A program made the position numbers and the translations under genes. 64,000 nt of DNA, taken from Nephrocerus scutellatus (Eukaryota > Arthropoda > Insecta > Diptera > Pipunculidae). The notes beneath the pieces were generated by a model. The model was given only the letters and a program-made list of their open reading frames with translations. It did not search any database and was not told where the DNA came from. Positions 1-11,600 of this stretch are shown one piece after another. The number at the start of each line of letters is the position of its first letter. Position 1 is the stretch's first letter. The stretch is from contig OX352763.1 in the NCBI GenBank assembly GCA_947095585.1, positions 108,851,908 through 108,915,907 of the forward strand, given 5' to 3'.

Positions 1-130
1 TACTTTGTGCTAAAAAGTGTTAAGTGTGTTAATTTCTGATGTTCATTTATAAGTCTGAGTTTGTAGCACGAAGTTGTATACACGAAGTGTAGCGACGTTA
101 GTAAATTCACATAATTGTTAAGTTTATTTT

Positions 131-560
131 TAAATTCTCTATATTAACTTCACTTGCCCGTGTGTTTGTGGGTTTGTGGGCTTGTGGGTTTGTGAGTTTG
201 TGGGTTTGTGGGTTTCTGGATTTGTGGATTTGTGTGTCATGGAATCTTGCGATCAATTTTTAACCCACTTCCTACAGCCCGATTTTATTGAAATTTGGCA
301 CACATGTATATTTCCCATGACAACACTTCCTATTAAAATTTGGGGCCCCTCGGGCCGCGGGGCCGGGGGTTTTAAATATCGCTATATCGCATCAGATCAC
401 GGCAAAGTATGAGCTCTGTGCTTTGTGAGCAGCGCTGTTCGCTGCCGCTGCGGCATTTGGTGGATGATTTTGCCACATAACGAGCACGCAGTGTGTGTGT
501 GTGTGTATCCCCGATTAGAGAATTTACAAGAAAAATTTTAATTTTTATGGGTTGTTTTTT
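131..560 (+). repeat. Dispersed array-bearing repeat, copy 1 (short)
   Basis: First of three copies of one repeat; the others are at 20490-21730 (inverted) and 55945-56420. It opens with taaattctctat (131-142) and has agagaattta near its other end (517-526), a terminal inverted repeat of about 10-12 bp. Homology with the 20.5 kb copy continues past that end through the phrase atttttatgggttg. Inside lie about ten variants of an 8-base GTGGGTTT unit (155-235), then a block shared by all copies that begins with the phrase tggaatcttgcgat. This copy holds no long tandem array. The translation rich in GLWV is a by-product of the microsatellite. I cannot assign it to a named family. Confidence 0.7.
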
Positions 561-769
561 TTACTTATAAACTACTTAAAGTCGGGCCACAATTCTGGGT
601 CAACCTGACCCCAACTAACATACCCATCCAAATAGTAAGGTATTTGGCTAACTGGCTACGATTGTCCACATTTATGCTTTACAGTTGAACCTCTACTTAA
701 GCGCGCCATCTAGGGCAGGGCCTTCCACTACTGCGATATCCGTCTGGGTTAGATTCGAAGTCGCAGGTT

Positions 770-2572
770 TATTAAAAAAAAGGCATATGGCGGTCGGCCA
801 TCAGCAGAGTAGGGCGAATAACACAGAATGCTTCAGAAATGGATGTGGCCGCAACTATCTCTGACTGGTGGAAGTGCGATCAAACCTCCACGTGGTGGCC
901 GCTGGTAGTTTTCCTCTAGTACAGGAAAAGCGAAATGATCGGGCTAGTCCCTTAAAAGTAAGGTTGGCGCGAGGCCAATAACCTCGCCCGTAAAAAACCA
1001 TATTACGGAACCCAAATTCAGCCTCGGATACACTGATGGACGACGACCACCACGGCAACGAAAACGGCTAAACGATTTAAGAATTTTCTCATCGAACGTA
1101 CGCTCACTGTATAGAGCTCGAGCTGAACAGCAGCTAGCTGATACCCTGTCCAAATATAATGCTGACATAACATCAATTCAGGCGATGTGATGGACGGGGA
1201 ATGGTGTCTGACAAAAATTAGAGTAAGTCATATATTCCAGCTGTCATGCAAGACATCATGTGCTCGGGGTGGGGTTTCTAGTCAGCAAAAGAAAAGAAAC
1301 GGCGCGGATTGCATCATCAGGAAAGACAGCATCCGCGAATCAAATTCGAGCCCTTCGCAACGAAGAGACCAGAAACAACCACGGTTAAGCGATAGGACTC
1401 GCCCAAAATGCTGGGAAAGTAATTTCTGGGGCTGAGATGCCGGGCGTAGAAGAGAAATAGACACCCCTTAAGAATACTGCCTTAGTACTGCTGACTCCAT
1501 CTTAGGCAGTAGTCGTAGAGATCGAAACGTCTGGTTCGATGACGAATGTAAGATAGCGACTGAACGTAAGAATGTTGCGTTACGAGCAATGCAACAATCT
1601 CATAGAACGCGGGCACGCGAAGATGAATATAAAGAGCTCAGAAGATTTGAAAAAATAGTTCACTGGCGAAAGAAAGCAGCCTTGGAGAAGAATCTCGTCC
1701 GTAAACTAGAACAGTACAGAGAGGGAGGACCGTACCATCCGCGGAAGTTCTACCAAAGAGTCCGCGGTGTGACGCAGTATACACAACGTTGAAAATACTG
1801 CAAAGAAAATGCGGGTAATCTGATCGCCGATCTTCAACCTGGCGTTGGAGAAAGTGATCCGAGACTCTAACTAACGGTGAGAGGAACAATCCTCTGTAAA
1901 TACAGAGGCATACAGATGCTGGCTTACGCAGACGATATTGACTTCGTTGGTAGAAACCCAAGAGCTGTTCAGGAAGGTTTCATCCATATCGGGCAGGCGG
2001 CATGAAATCTGGGGCTGCACATAAATATCATCAAAGCCTACTATAGTCTGTCAAGACTCTTCACATGCAGGAACTTAACCATAACATCCAAGCAGCTGAT
2101 ATATAAGACAATGGTAATACCAGTACTTACATATGGATCCTAGACTTGGGTGCTTAGCAAAAAGCATTCTGACCTCCTAGCCGCGTTCGAGAGAAAAGTC
2201 TTACGGAGAATTGTTGGCCCCGTATGTGAGGAAGGACGATTCCGGAGACTCTATAATGATGAGATCTACGAGCATTACCGCGATGTCGACATCGTGAAGA
2301 GAATTAGGCTCGGTAGACTTCGGTGGGCAGGACACCTAGCTCGCATGAGCGAAGAGGATCCTGCTCAGAAAGTCCTTTGCGGTAGGATTTATGAAACACG
2401 ACAGCGAGACCGGCCAGGCCTACGATGGAAGGATGGCGTAGACCAGGATGCCCAGAGTTTAGGGATGCCAAACTGTATGACATCGGCTCGAAATCGGGAC
2501 CGGTGGAGAGATTTTTTGCGAAAGGCCAGGACCGGACACCGGTTGTAGAGCCAAATATGATGATGATAACAC
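770..2572 (+). mobile_element. RTE-type LINE (family RTE-A), internally deleted copy
   Basis: Non-LTR retrotransposon relic. The 5' leader (about 770-1000) is shared with copies at 29.4 kb and 38.1 kb. About 1020-1200 encodes the start of an APE-type endonuclease (reading around NVRSLYRARAEQQLADTLSKYNAD, decayed). 1330-1790 is the linker region, including one open stretch with LRRFEKIVHWRKKAALEK. At about 1830 the sequence jumps to the late RT (FNLALEKVIRDS), so the RT fingers and most of the palm are missing. The catalytic box survives as YADD at 1925-1936. The C-terminal domain (2150-2548; FERKVLRRIVGPVCEEGRF, RWAGHLARM) is the best preserved part. The 3' end is a GATGATGAT-type tail (2560-2572), as expected for RTE. 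Stops and frameshifts make it non-functional. Confidence 0.85.
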
Positions 2573-5390
2573 AGATAACATAAAAATACAAATATTTGGC
2601 CCAACAGACCGTTGTAGTTAAGGACATTATTTTTTTTTCCAATTGAAGATATCAGAAATTAAAAATGATCACATTGTATGTTATTTCCGGCACGAAGTGA
2701 ATGGGAGCAGAAATTCTAACGAGTTAGGATCATGTATGCAAATGTTTCATAAAGACCATTCTTGTACTTGCCCTGGTGCGTATATTGTGTGTTCAACAGA
2801 AGACCACGTTTGAAACTTTACCGTTCAGTAAGAGGAGTTGAGATGATGATAACCAACGAGCACCTAATTTCAGAATTATAGACCGGCTTCAAATAATTCC
2901 AAAACACACAAATTTCTTATTCGAGGCCACACGCATAATGAAGGAACTAAGAACTAAGAACTAAGAACTCAAGTAATAGTTGTATACTTATGGCTTATGG
3001 TTTTTATGACTTAATAAGATTATTGTGACTGAGTTTTCCAAGCCGAGGAAAGCCTTAGTGTGCGTAGATCGATGTGTGATCGATAGATCGACGAAGACGT
3101 CGAGCGTCAGTACATTATGTGCAATCATACTGGTAAGGTTATATCTCTTAAACCACTAGTTTGCAAATTAGGGACAGTGGCCTTAGTTTAGCCATAGTAG
3201 TTACAAGCGTAGATGTAATAAGTCACCCGCTTGTAATTGGCAACAAAGGTAGCGTTAAGACAGTATGTACAACCAACAGTTGAAAGTATCTAAGAGTCGA
3301 AAAAGGAGCAGAAGAAGAGAGTGTTTGCTGGATACCTTGACCTTTTATATTATCCCATTTGCTAGTTCGCTTTGAATGTGGGAAAATTGTTAGGTCCCAC
3401 TATCGATTGATTCGCAAGCAAGTTATAGCTTTGTTGTCTACAATTTTGTTCCCAAGCTTGTTTCGAGAACCCGTTGTCTGGAGTTTTTTAATCTGCAATG
3501 CTATCTACAGTTTATCCAATCTGTAAGGCAGGATTTTAAACTCAATTTGCACTCTTCACTTCCATGCTTGATTCGTTTTTGACTTGTTTTGGTGCTAGAT
3601 CTTACCGCAATGTCATTGTTCGAATTGGTGTGATGAATTACTTTGTTCACGTGAAGTTTTATTAGCCATCAAAAACAACATTGGTGAACTTTACTGTATG
3701 GTTTTCCTTTCCATCATATCATGATTATTATGATAATAATGGTAACGCCGGAACCCAAAGTGGTGGCTTGAATAATAACCTAGCTGAGGGTTGATTTCGG
3801 TACCAAAAATAATAAATTCTGGTGCATTTTTTTATAGGGAATAATAGGGAACGAATTTATTCCTTAAAATATTTACGGCTCGTATGAACACACTGACAGA
3901 AGGGTGTACCAAAAATAAGTAATTCTATTAAAGTTTTTTTTAATTGTTTTGGGAGTTATTCGTGCAATGCTTTGACTAACTTTTTCCCTACATTACTTAC
4001 GACCTAAAAAGAATTAGTGGGGTGATTTTATCCAAGGGTTTATTTATTTGTTTCCTTTTCTTGGACCGAACTTTGCAGCCCAAAAGTTATTTTACTCTTG
4101 CAGTGTTATTTTTGGATTTATGAATATATCATTTTCTAAACTAACTTTCAATGTTAAATATTTTCAAGTCATTAATATTTTGAGCCTATTTTTCGAGACT
4201 ATTGCACATTCGTCAAACATCTACAAGACTGTAAGTGGCTTTTTAGCTGTAATGTTATTTTTGGCTACAGTTTTATTTATACTCTGTGTGTCCTTTTGAA
4301 TTCGTGTTAATAAAATTGACGCAGTGTAATGTTTCGATGTACAACGTAATAAAATTGTCGCCAGAGATAATAGTTTCCCTGTATCTACGAGTAGTCGACT
4401 ATGCACATATGTACATCAGCCCCACGGATGAAAGAGCAACACAAACATGGATTATGAACACAAAACATAAAAATTTCACTGAGGGTATCGAATTCCATTT
4501 GAAATGGTAAACAGAGTGGACGGTGAGGAGATGGGAGGAAACTTAACTTCCACGCACGCAAACACTACACAACAAATCAATAGAGCTGTATAAAAAGCGG
4601 GTCACATCGATAAACACTTTTGACATTTTGGTAAACTTCATAAACACAGCAACGTGTCAATAGTTTTTTTTTTTTGATGAAGTTCTCAGAATACTTGCCA
4701 CTCATTTCGACCTCAATACCTCAATAGAAGAACTTTTGTGACAATGGGATACCGCAAATACACTGGGCATGAAAATGGAGACGAACTGATAGAGTGACAG
4801 TTACTGCTACTGGAAAAAGCTAAAGATCCCTTGTCAATTTTTGGTATTACACAGCGTAGATGAATTCTCTTTGTTTTGTTGTATCGGTTATGTTGTGTTC
4901 ATATGTTTACCAAAAGGCATTCCTAGCCATCAGTTTAGTTGTCTTGTGGGATTTCCTGATAACTTCCGAATTACATTCCGGCAATACATAGAGCAGAAAA
5001 AGAGGAAACAAGAAAGGAAAGAAAATAAAAAAGGGATGCAATTTTTCGGGCAAACGATTTCTAGTGAAAAAATCTAAAGGAAATTGTATCTTCATCGATC
5101 AAGTGACGGAAATTCAATAGCCACTGACCATTGTGCTATTGTCTTTTTTTGGAATAGAAGCCATCATGCCTTATTTGGCCCCATATCAATGTTAATTTTG
5201 TATATTTGATAACTTAATGGAAAAGAACTAAAATAAAGCAACATAACTACATTAAAATAATTTTATACTATGTGTATATAGGCCAGTAAACAGCTCGATG
5301 AAAGCTGAAATAACTTCGGTTAAACATAAAATGCGAGTTGAACATCGTTGAACATTGAAATTGAAATAAAACAACAAAAATTCAAATTGA
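2573..5390. other. Non-coding AT-rich stretch
   Basis: I see no gene or recognisable element. There is a small microsatellite (aactaag units, about 2943-2970) and several poly-T tracts. The open frames at 4048-4510 and 4841-5095 are short, AT-biased, overlap on opposite strands and match no motif I know. Confidence 0.5.
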
Positions 5391-5433
5391 TTCGGCAATC
5401 TTTATTATTTTTGTTTAGAACCATTCATGACAT

Positions 5434-6310
5434 TTATTTTTTGAAGATAATCCCTTTCAAATGTTGGCCGCAACTGCGCCGTAATTCGGCCATCCGTAAA
5501 CACCAATTTTGAATGACTCGCTTAAGGACTTCGGTCGGTATCTCACGAATAACTTGTGTAATACTGGCTTCCAATACCTCAATTGTAGCTGGTTTATCCA
5601 CAAAATATTTAGATTTTACATACCCCCACAACAAAAGTCCAAAGGTGTGATATCACACGATCTTCGAGGCCAATCCACCGGTCCGAAACGAGAGATCAAT
5701 TGCTCACCGAAACGAGGACGCAGTAAATCCATTGTGTCACGGGCTGTATGAGAGGTAGCGCCGTCTTGTTGGAATCAAATATCGTGGAGATCACGGGCTT
5801 CAATTTTCGGCACCAAAAAGTCGTTTATCATGGCGCGATAGCGTTCGCCATTCACTGTTACATTGGCGCCAGCCTCGTCTTTGAAGAAATATGGGCTGAT
5901 TATTCCTCCAGCCCATAGGACGCACCAAACGGTAGTTTTCAATGGATGTAATGGCAGTTCGTGAATGGCTTCGGGTTGCACTTCAGCCCAAATACGGCAA
6001 TTTTGCTTATTGACGAAGCCATTAAGCCAGCCTCATCGCTGAACAAAATTCGGGTCCCAAAATACGGATCTTCGGCGAGTTTTTCAAGAGCCCACCGACT
6101 GAAAGTATGATGCTTTGGAAGGTCAGGCGGCTTCAATTCTTGGACTAGCTGTATTTTATACGTACGCTCTCAAACTAATATATCTACGTAAAATCGCCCA
6201 AGGAGTGCCATAAGATAGTTCAAGTTGTTGAGAACGACGCCGAATCGATTCTTCCGGGTTTTCGGCAAAACTCGCACTTACAGCTGCAATAGCGGCTTGC
6301 TAAAGTTTAG
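5434..6310 (-). pseudogene. Mariner-type (Tc1/mariner superfamily) transposase pseudogene 1
   Basis: Cut-and-paste transposase relic. Reading down the minus strand there is a helix-turn-helix region (about 6300-6170: SIRRRSQQLELSYGTPW), the linker YKIQLVQELKPPDLP, and the first catalytic Asp in ILFSDEA (about 6040). A frameshift follows at once, and the next block (PLHPLKTTVWCVLWAGGI, VTVNGERYRAMI) is in another frame. An in-frame TGA sits at 5775-5777. Beyond it come FQQDGATSHTARD (second Asp) and CDITPLDF (third Asp) with 36 residues between the two Asp, then the C-terminus ending HLKGIIFKK at 5437. All three Asp are present, but at least two frameshifts and a stop kill the gene. I could not find terminal inverted repeats. 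A second relic of the same kind lies at 50270-50960. Confidence 0.85.
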
Positions 6311-6417
6311 GCTTTAAATAAAGCGATAGCCATGCGTAGATTGGGTATTTTTCCAGTTTTCTCAGCGGTAGTAACCCCTATGAATGAAAAAATTACGCTA
6401 TCGCAAGTGGAGCGCTA

Positions 6418-6570
6418 ACCAGTTGTTTTAAAACAAGTCTTATCAAATTTTGACTGGTAGAAGCCGATATATACGAGACGACAAACAAACGTACAATCGT
6501 ACAAATGTACACACGTTCGCTGAAAAATGTTCACGTCCTCTGAATAAAAGCTTCGCCCTTCGGAATCGCA
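6418..6570 (+). repeat. Dispersed repeat S, copy 1
   Basis: Shared with 28966-29132 and, more weakly, 28525-28700. Landmarks are gagcgctaacc, ttgttttaaaacaagtc, gactggtagaag, then gcttcgcccttcgg followed by a short AT stretch. In the 29 kb copy the end forms a small hairpin (gcccttcgggc). That is the sort of end seen in some Helitron-like elements, but I cannot see the other end or a CTRR terminus, so I leave it unnamed. Confidence 0.6.
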
Positions 6571-6700
6571 ATAATAATAATATTCGACACTACAGACCGT
6601 TGCGGTCCAAGGCATCAGCTCTTAGCGACCATTTGTGTTGTGCATGTATATTTTTGCACACAAATGGAAGGGACCTACAATTTAATTCCGGACTGAGAAA
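6566..6700 (+). repeat. Dispersed repeat T, copy 1
   Basis: About 130 bp starting with an aataataataat run and the phrases acagaccg, catcagct, gaccatttgtg, gcatgtatattttt and gggacctacaatttaat. A clear second copy lies at 29519-29645, where it follows an RTE-A leader. It may be a LINE 5' leader fragment. No coding content. Confidence 0.6.
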
Positions 6701-7950
6701 AATACCTCTTGCTTAGAAGTCCATGCACTTATGCACTGAGCAACGGCGTCCACAGAATATATAATATAGAATTTTTAAAATACTAGCTGTTCGGGGCGCT
6801 TCGCTACCAGTACACCCAATCGCTCAACTGAGCAGAGATGATTAAAGAATCATCTCCTATCAATTGATGTTCTATTTTATATAAAATTTAACATAAACAC
6901 TGATGATTAAGTAAGGCATTGAAAGATCTAAAGGAGTCTAATTATTCTAAACTTATTCGCGTGTTACTATTACCAACAATTGTGTAGTTCGCTCTTTAAA
7001 TTTATTGCCTTTTCGTATCCCATTCATAAATGTTATACGCCTCAAGGTACCAGTATCGCTACATAACTACTACCAGTAGGATAATCTAATGAACAAAATA
7101 TTTCATCAACCAGAACGTTGGATATGCAAATGCCAATGCGATTCTACTGCAGTGCTTAATATTTATGATTTATTATTTTGAATTATTTGGCAAAAATGTC
7201 ACAAAAAAGGCTTAGTCAGGTTTTGACGGATTTTCTCGCAAAAAAGAAATACACATACAACCACTTGCAAGAGGCACACGGAACGCCACGGGCTTAGGCC
7301 ATAAATTCTCCGATTTGATTAAATTGAGTGTCAGATTGAGGTAAACAAAACAGTTGAACAACGAGAACGTTTTTTTTTTTCCATTGCTACCCAGTGCGTC
7401 AGTATGTCAGATCATCAATTTTAATTTAGTTGTTTTTTTTTTAAAACAAAACACACAGAATTGAAAATGAAATACGTATTCATGACAGAATAAAATAAAA
7501 AGTGGTGCTCCCCATACCAACAACCCCCACGCAACACCCGGAGCAATTTGCAATTTGCTACAACGCCGCAGGTAGGGTGGAAATTAAATTGTTTCTATTT
7601 TTCTCCGAAGCGAGAAGAGGTAATAAATAAATTATTTATTTTCATTTTACCATTCATTGTTGCGATGAAAATGTTTTTCAAAATTCAAAGCAAAACTCTT
7701 TTAAGTGCGAGAAAAGTTATTTTCTGCACAGATGTTCGAGTGCACCTGAATGCGTAAAGGAATTTTTTGAGGCAGAAATAACCGTATTCGTTGTACCTAT
7801 ACACCCTATATAGCGAGTTACAGATATATCACATACTCTGTGAGAACCGAAAAATTGAAATATTTGGAATGAAAAAATATGGATAGTTATTGGGACTCAA
7901 AAAAGCGTGATAGCCAATTTCTCAGTATACGTCCGTTTGTATTTTTGGAT
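6701..7950. other. Non-coding stretch
   Basis: No gene seen. A short phrase at 6783-6810 (actagctgttcggggcgcttcgct) resembles a widespread arthropod repeat end, but only a few tens of bases match the pattern I remember. The rest is AT-rich with poly-T runs. The open frame at 7548-7757 shows no motif. Confidence 0.4.
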
Positions 7951-7953
7951 TTG

Positions 7954-8283
7954 TATGAATAATTATGGTAACCGGCCGATTCCACTAGCACAATTCCTCT
8001 AGACACAATTCCACTGGACACAATTCAAATGGCACAATTCCACTTGGCATAATTCCCCTGGGGGACAATTTAACTTGTATATTTCAAATATTTTGCAATT
8101 TTTATATAACATTCGTATTCTTTCTTTAGGTAACTTTTTAAGTTTAACTTTTTTTATAATTAAACGAATTTAGGGTTGTAATTCACGCGCGCGATGAATT
8201 GTGCCAAGTGGAATTGTGACAAGTGGAATTGTGTCTAGTGGAATGCTGCTAGTGGAATTGGCCCAGAATCATAATTATTCATA
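7954..8283. mobile_element. Fold-back / MITE-like element
   Basis: A 330 bp palindromic element. The outer 14 bases tatgaataattatg (7954-7967) are mirrored exactly by cataattattcata (8270-8283). Each arm then carries several copies of a short motif like cacaattccactagaca (left arm 7980-8070, right arm about 8190-8260 as its reverse complement). The centre (about 8075-8180) is AT-rich and unique. It has no coding capacity. The arms made of internal repeats resemble a fold-back element more than a simple MITE. Confidence 0.7.
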
Positions 8284-8400
8284 TTACAAGGGAATTTTTG
8301 TAATAAACAAACATAGTGGCTTACTTAAAATCTAACCATATTAAGTCATAATCCAGCACATCCACTTCACATACTTTAAGTTCATTTTGAAGTCATCATC
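8284..8400 (+). repeat. Direct repeat U, left copy
   Basis: Aligns with 9735-9865. The best block is attaagtcataatccagcac followed by atccacttc. The two copies flank the RTE-B LINE fragment in direct orientation. They have diverged, so they are either very old target duplication/segmental duplication or two copies of a repeat. Confidence 0.6.
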
Positions 8401-9730
8401 ATCATCGTGTCCTGTAACCCCGGTTGGGGCGTAGGGCGTCAACAAAATGTCTCCATCCTTCTCGGTCTGCAGCAAGGTATTTTAGCTGTGGCCACGTCCT
8501 TCTCTGGGATTCTGCTTCTGCTAACACAGTTGATTTCCATGTTTTTCTTGGTCTTCCAACCCGTCGTGCACACTGTCGATTCCATTCAAAGGACTGCTTT
8601 GCAATTTTGTCGTTTAGTTTCCTCAGTGTGTGACCAATCCATTGCCATTTACGCTTTCTTATATCGACGTCCAGCCGCTCTTTATTTGTCCTGCGCCACA
8701 ATTCCCCGTTTTATACAATTTGTGGCCAGTGAATCTTTAGGATGTGGCGTATAGAGTGATTCACAAAATAGTAGACGTGACTTTCTAGGTTTAGCAGGCA
8801 TATAACAACACGGATTTGAATCTCAACTTAGTGCGTAAGGAGATTTGAATGGATTTCCAAATTGAGGTCAGAATACCAAAGGCAGCACGATCTTTAGTAG
8901 TTCTACTTTTAACGTCCAGATTCGTACCGCCATTTGCAGAAAAAATATTGCCAAGGTAGTTAAACTGTTCGACTTCTTCCACTGGCGTCTCCTGTATAAT
9001 AATAACTGCTATGTGAAGCGGCCTGTGAGAATTATTTTTGTCTTTTTGCTGTTTATTCGTAGACCACTCAACTCTCCCTTCACTTTCAGTGTTTGGCACG
9101 TCCCGTTCAGTCCACTGTTGTTTTAGCCAGGAGGCATATGTCATCGGCATAGTCTAAATGACTGAGCCTTTCAAACGGTCTCCATTGAATGCCCTGACAC
9201 TGGACGTCAATACGTCGTCCATCGCCAGAAGGAAGAGGATAGGCGATAGAACATCCCCCTGTCTAACACCCTGTTGCACTACGAAGGAATCGGATAGCTG
9301 CCCATTGTGTAAAACAAAACACCTTGCCTTGTTGTAGGACTCTCTAAAAATGGCAACAATTTTTGGGGGAATTCCTCTACCAAGCAACGATCTCCATTTA
9401 CCTTTTCAAATCCCAAAAAATCCCAAAATCCAAGCGGTGATTGAAATAACATCGACTGCTCAAGGACGATACGCAGGGTTTTGATATGGTCGCCTTATGA
9501 TCGACCACAGTGGAAGCCAGATTGATGCCTCTTTAGTGTGTACTTGATTATATCCTTTATCCGCACGAGAATGATAGTTTTGAGAAAATAGACAAAACGG
9601 TGATACCACGCCAATTGTTGCAATTCTTAAGGTCACCTTACTTTGGCAGCTTAACAATTACGCCGTCATTCCAGTCCTTGGGATAGATTTCGTTTTCCCA
9701 AATAATTTGTATCAACGGATGTAGAATACT
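8393..9730 (-). mobile_element. RTE-type LINE (family RTE-B), 5'-truncated
   Basis: Minus-strand RT relic. From the 5' side (about 9400) it reads REIP-like sequence, then GVRQGDVLSPILFLLAMDDVL (about 9285-9210). There is no clean YADD block. VEEVEQFNYLGNIFSANGGTN follows (about 8990-8920), then a C-terminal domain (8402-8701) with RKWQWIGHTLRK, RRVGRPRKTW and a final GYRT. It ends at a (CAT)n tail near 8393-8408, typical of RTE 3' ends. Frameshifts separate the three blocks. It differs from RTE-A in its C-terminus (WIGHTLRK instead of WAGHLARM), so I treat it as another family. Confidence 0.8.
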
Positions 9731-9734
9731 AGCC

Positions 9735-9865
9735 ATTGTTGTTCATATTATAAGCGAATTTATTTAATAAGCAATTGGGAAAAATAGGGCTTTACTTAGT
9801 CTTTCTAACAATATTAAGTCATAATCCAGCACATCCACTTCCATACTTAAAGTTCCCTCTGAAGT
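9735..9865 (+). repeat. Direct repeat U, right copy
   Basis: The partner of the block at 8284-8400, in the same orientation on the other side of the RTE-B fragment. The aattaagtcataatccagca-type core and the following tccacttc are nearly identical, while the first half is diverged. Confidence 0.6.
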
Positions 9866-10904
9866 ACTACACAAATTTAAACGCTCATTGATGTTAGCTG
9901 CGGTAACCACCGACTATAGCGGTTAATGCTCTTCATTGTTTTGAAACGATTTTTTAAATGCATTCTTTTGTTTTTAATTAATATTTGTGGATTTTATTTA
10001 TTGTTCTTCGTACTCGACGGATATCGGCAGACGCGCAAAGATCTTTTGATGATGAGGAATAAATTAATTTTAATTGCTTCAGCCATTAAATTTGTTAAAT
10101 TCCTGCTGCTTTTTTTTAACAAAAAAAAAATAAATTTGCTTATCTTAAATAGAGGGTTAATAAATTTTTTAAATAACAAAAGAAAGAAAAATTTCGTTGG
10201 CCATAGTCGTCACGTCATTCTCCTTTTTGACTTCAGCAACGTGGCTTTCGGTGAGGTTTTTGGTAATCAATTGATATTGTGGTAAAATATGTCGTTCTCT
10301 TTAAGGTAGAACGAAATATTTTACTACAACACTAGGCAACACTAGTAGGTACCTATGTAATGTTAGCAATAGCTGCCAACCTAATTGGACCGTCAATTCT
10401 CGACGTATTAAATAAAAATCCATATAAAAACAAATTTATAAGTCCTATTTTATACGTCGACGCTTGACGCTCCAGTTTAAGTTGAGCTGTCGAGTCTAAA
10501 GCATCTACCACAAAACTACAATTTCACAATTCAATAGGCACTTGTCACCAATGCAGATTTCGCAGGTAATTATAAGTATACTGTAGCACAAAAGAAATGC
10601 GCAAATTTCCTATTTTATTATTTTTTTATTTTAATTTAATTCCTTTTAATCAATACACTAGAGAAATCATCTCATGTTCATAATTAATAATCGAAGCCAT
10701 ATTCACACCATATATTCGTTTGGTGCTCACATAAGTTTAGGTTTTTTTGGAGCCGTTAGGTGGTGCTGGAGTCGATATATTTACGAAAATGTTGTGTTTA
10801 TGGTTGGATTTGGTTCATATTCACACCAATGCTTGTTGGTGCTCCACTTAGCTCACATAAGCGAAGAGGATTCTTCTTAATACCGAATCATAGCACTTAC
10901 ACCA
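9866..10904. other. Non-coding AT-rich stretch
   Basis: No gene seen. The open frame at 9926-10285 is made of poly-T and poly-A codons (Phe, Leu, Lys, Asn), and I take it as composition noise. Confidence 0.45.
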
Positions 10905-11077
10905 TTCTTTCCAAGGCATTTGACAGAGTTTGGCGTCAAGCGTCAAGCTCATCTAAAATGCGTGAGTACGGAGTCGATGCGAAAGTGCTTCATTGGATTA
11001 GGAGCTATATATTAAGCCGCTCAATTAAAGTTGTCTTTCAAATCGGAAATATGATTACCATGTCACCTTTGCTGTAA
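10905..11077 (+). mobile_element. CR1/Jockey-type LINE RT fragment
   Basis: A short piece of reverse transcriptase in one frame: SKAFDRVWRQ, then YGVDAKVLHWIRSYI and RSIKVVFQ. These correspond to RT motif A (the catalytic Asp in FDRVW) and the region just before the GVPQGS box, which is missing. It is cut off at both ends and abuts an RTE-A fragment at 11078. Confidence 0.7.
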
Positions 11078-11600
11078 GCGATACGCGGTGTATACTAAGT
11101 AATAGTAGGACGCTTTGGTTAAACTACCTTGACTACTGTGGTCTTCGCTCTCTGTATTGCTTAAGTTTACTTTGAGATAATGCTCCAAGCTTGCTGTCTT
11201 TCGGCGGTGAACTATTTTTTCATACCTTCTGAGCTCTATTCTTGGCATGGTCGCAATCGATGAGATTGTTGCACAACTCGTTACGCTTCATTGGCTAGCT
11301 TACAATAATAATAAAAACAGTCGTTCACAACTTTTCTACTACTGCCTAAGACAGAGTCAGCACTACTAACTACTAATATCCATTTCTCTTCTACGATCGG
11401 CATCTCATCCCTACTCTACTCCCTTTATTTAGGAAGAGTCTTATCGCTTGTCCGGAGTTGTTTCTGGTCTCTCCGTTGCCTAAGACAGTCGTGTTTGTTC
11501 GGAAAGGAAGTGAAGCCCACTTTATCCGTAATATGTGATTTGAGTCGACCCATTCTAGCTTCTTTTTTTGCAACCATTTGTCTAAAAGTTAAAGACGGTA
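11078..11600 (-). mobile_element. RTE-A fragment (linker region)
   Basis: The reverse strand matches the linker part of RTE-A at 1330-1790: IELRRYEKIVHRRKTASLEHYL (about 11240-11170) corresponds to LRRFEKIVHWRKKAALEKNL. The stretch about 11340-11480 mirrors the upstream non-coding-looking part (decayed tctcttctacg..., ggtctctccgttgc). No RT or endonuclease core remains. Confidence 0.75.

Noticed and set aside
176..412. 78-codon frame rich in GLWV repeats
   Set aside because: Translation of the GTGGGTTT microsatellite.
4048..4510. Possible small gene (83 and 74 codons)
   Set aside because: AT-biased, overlapping frames on both strands, no start context or motif.
9926..10285. 119-codon frame, hydrophobic
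   Set aside because: Mostly TTT, TTA and AAA codons in an AT-rich region; the opposite strand is open as well; no motif.
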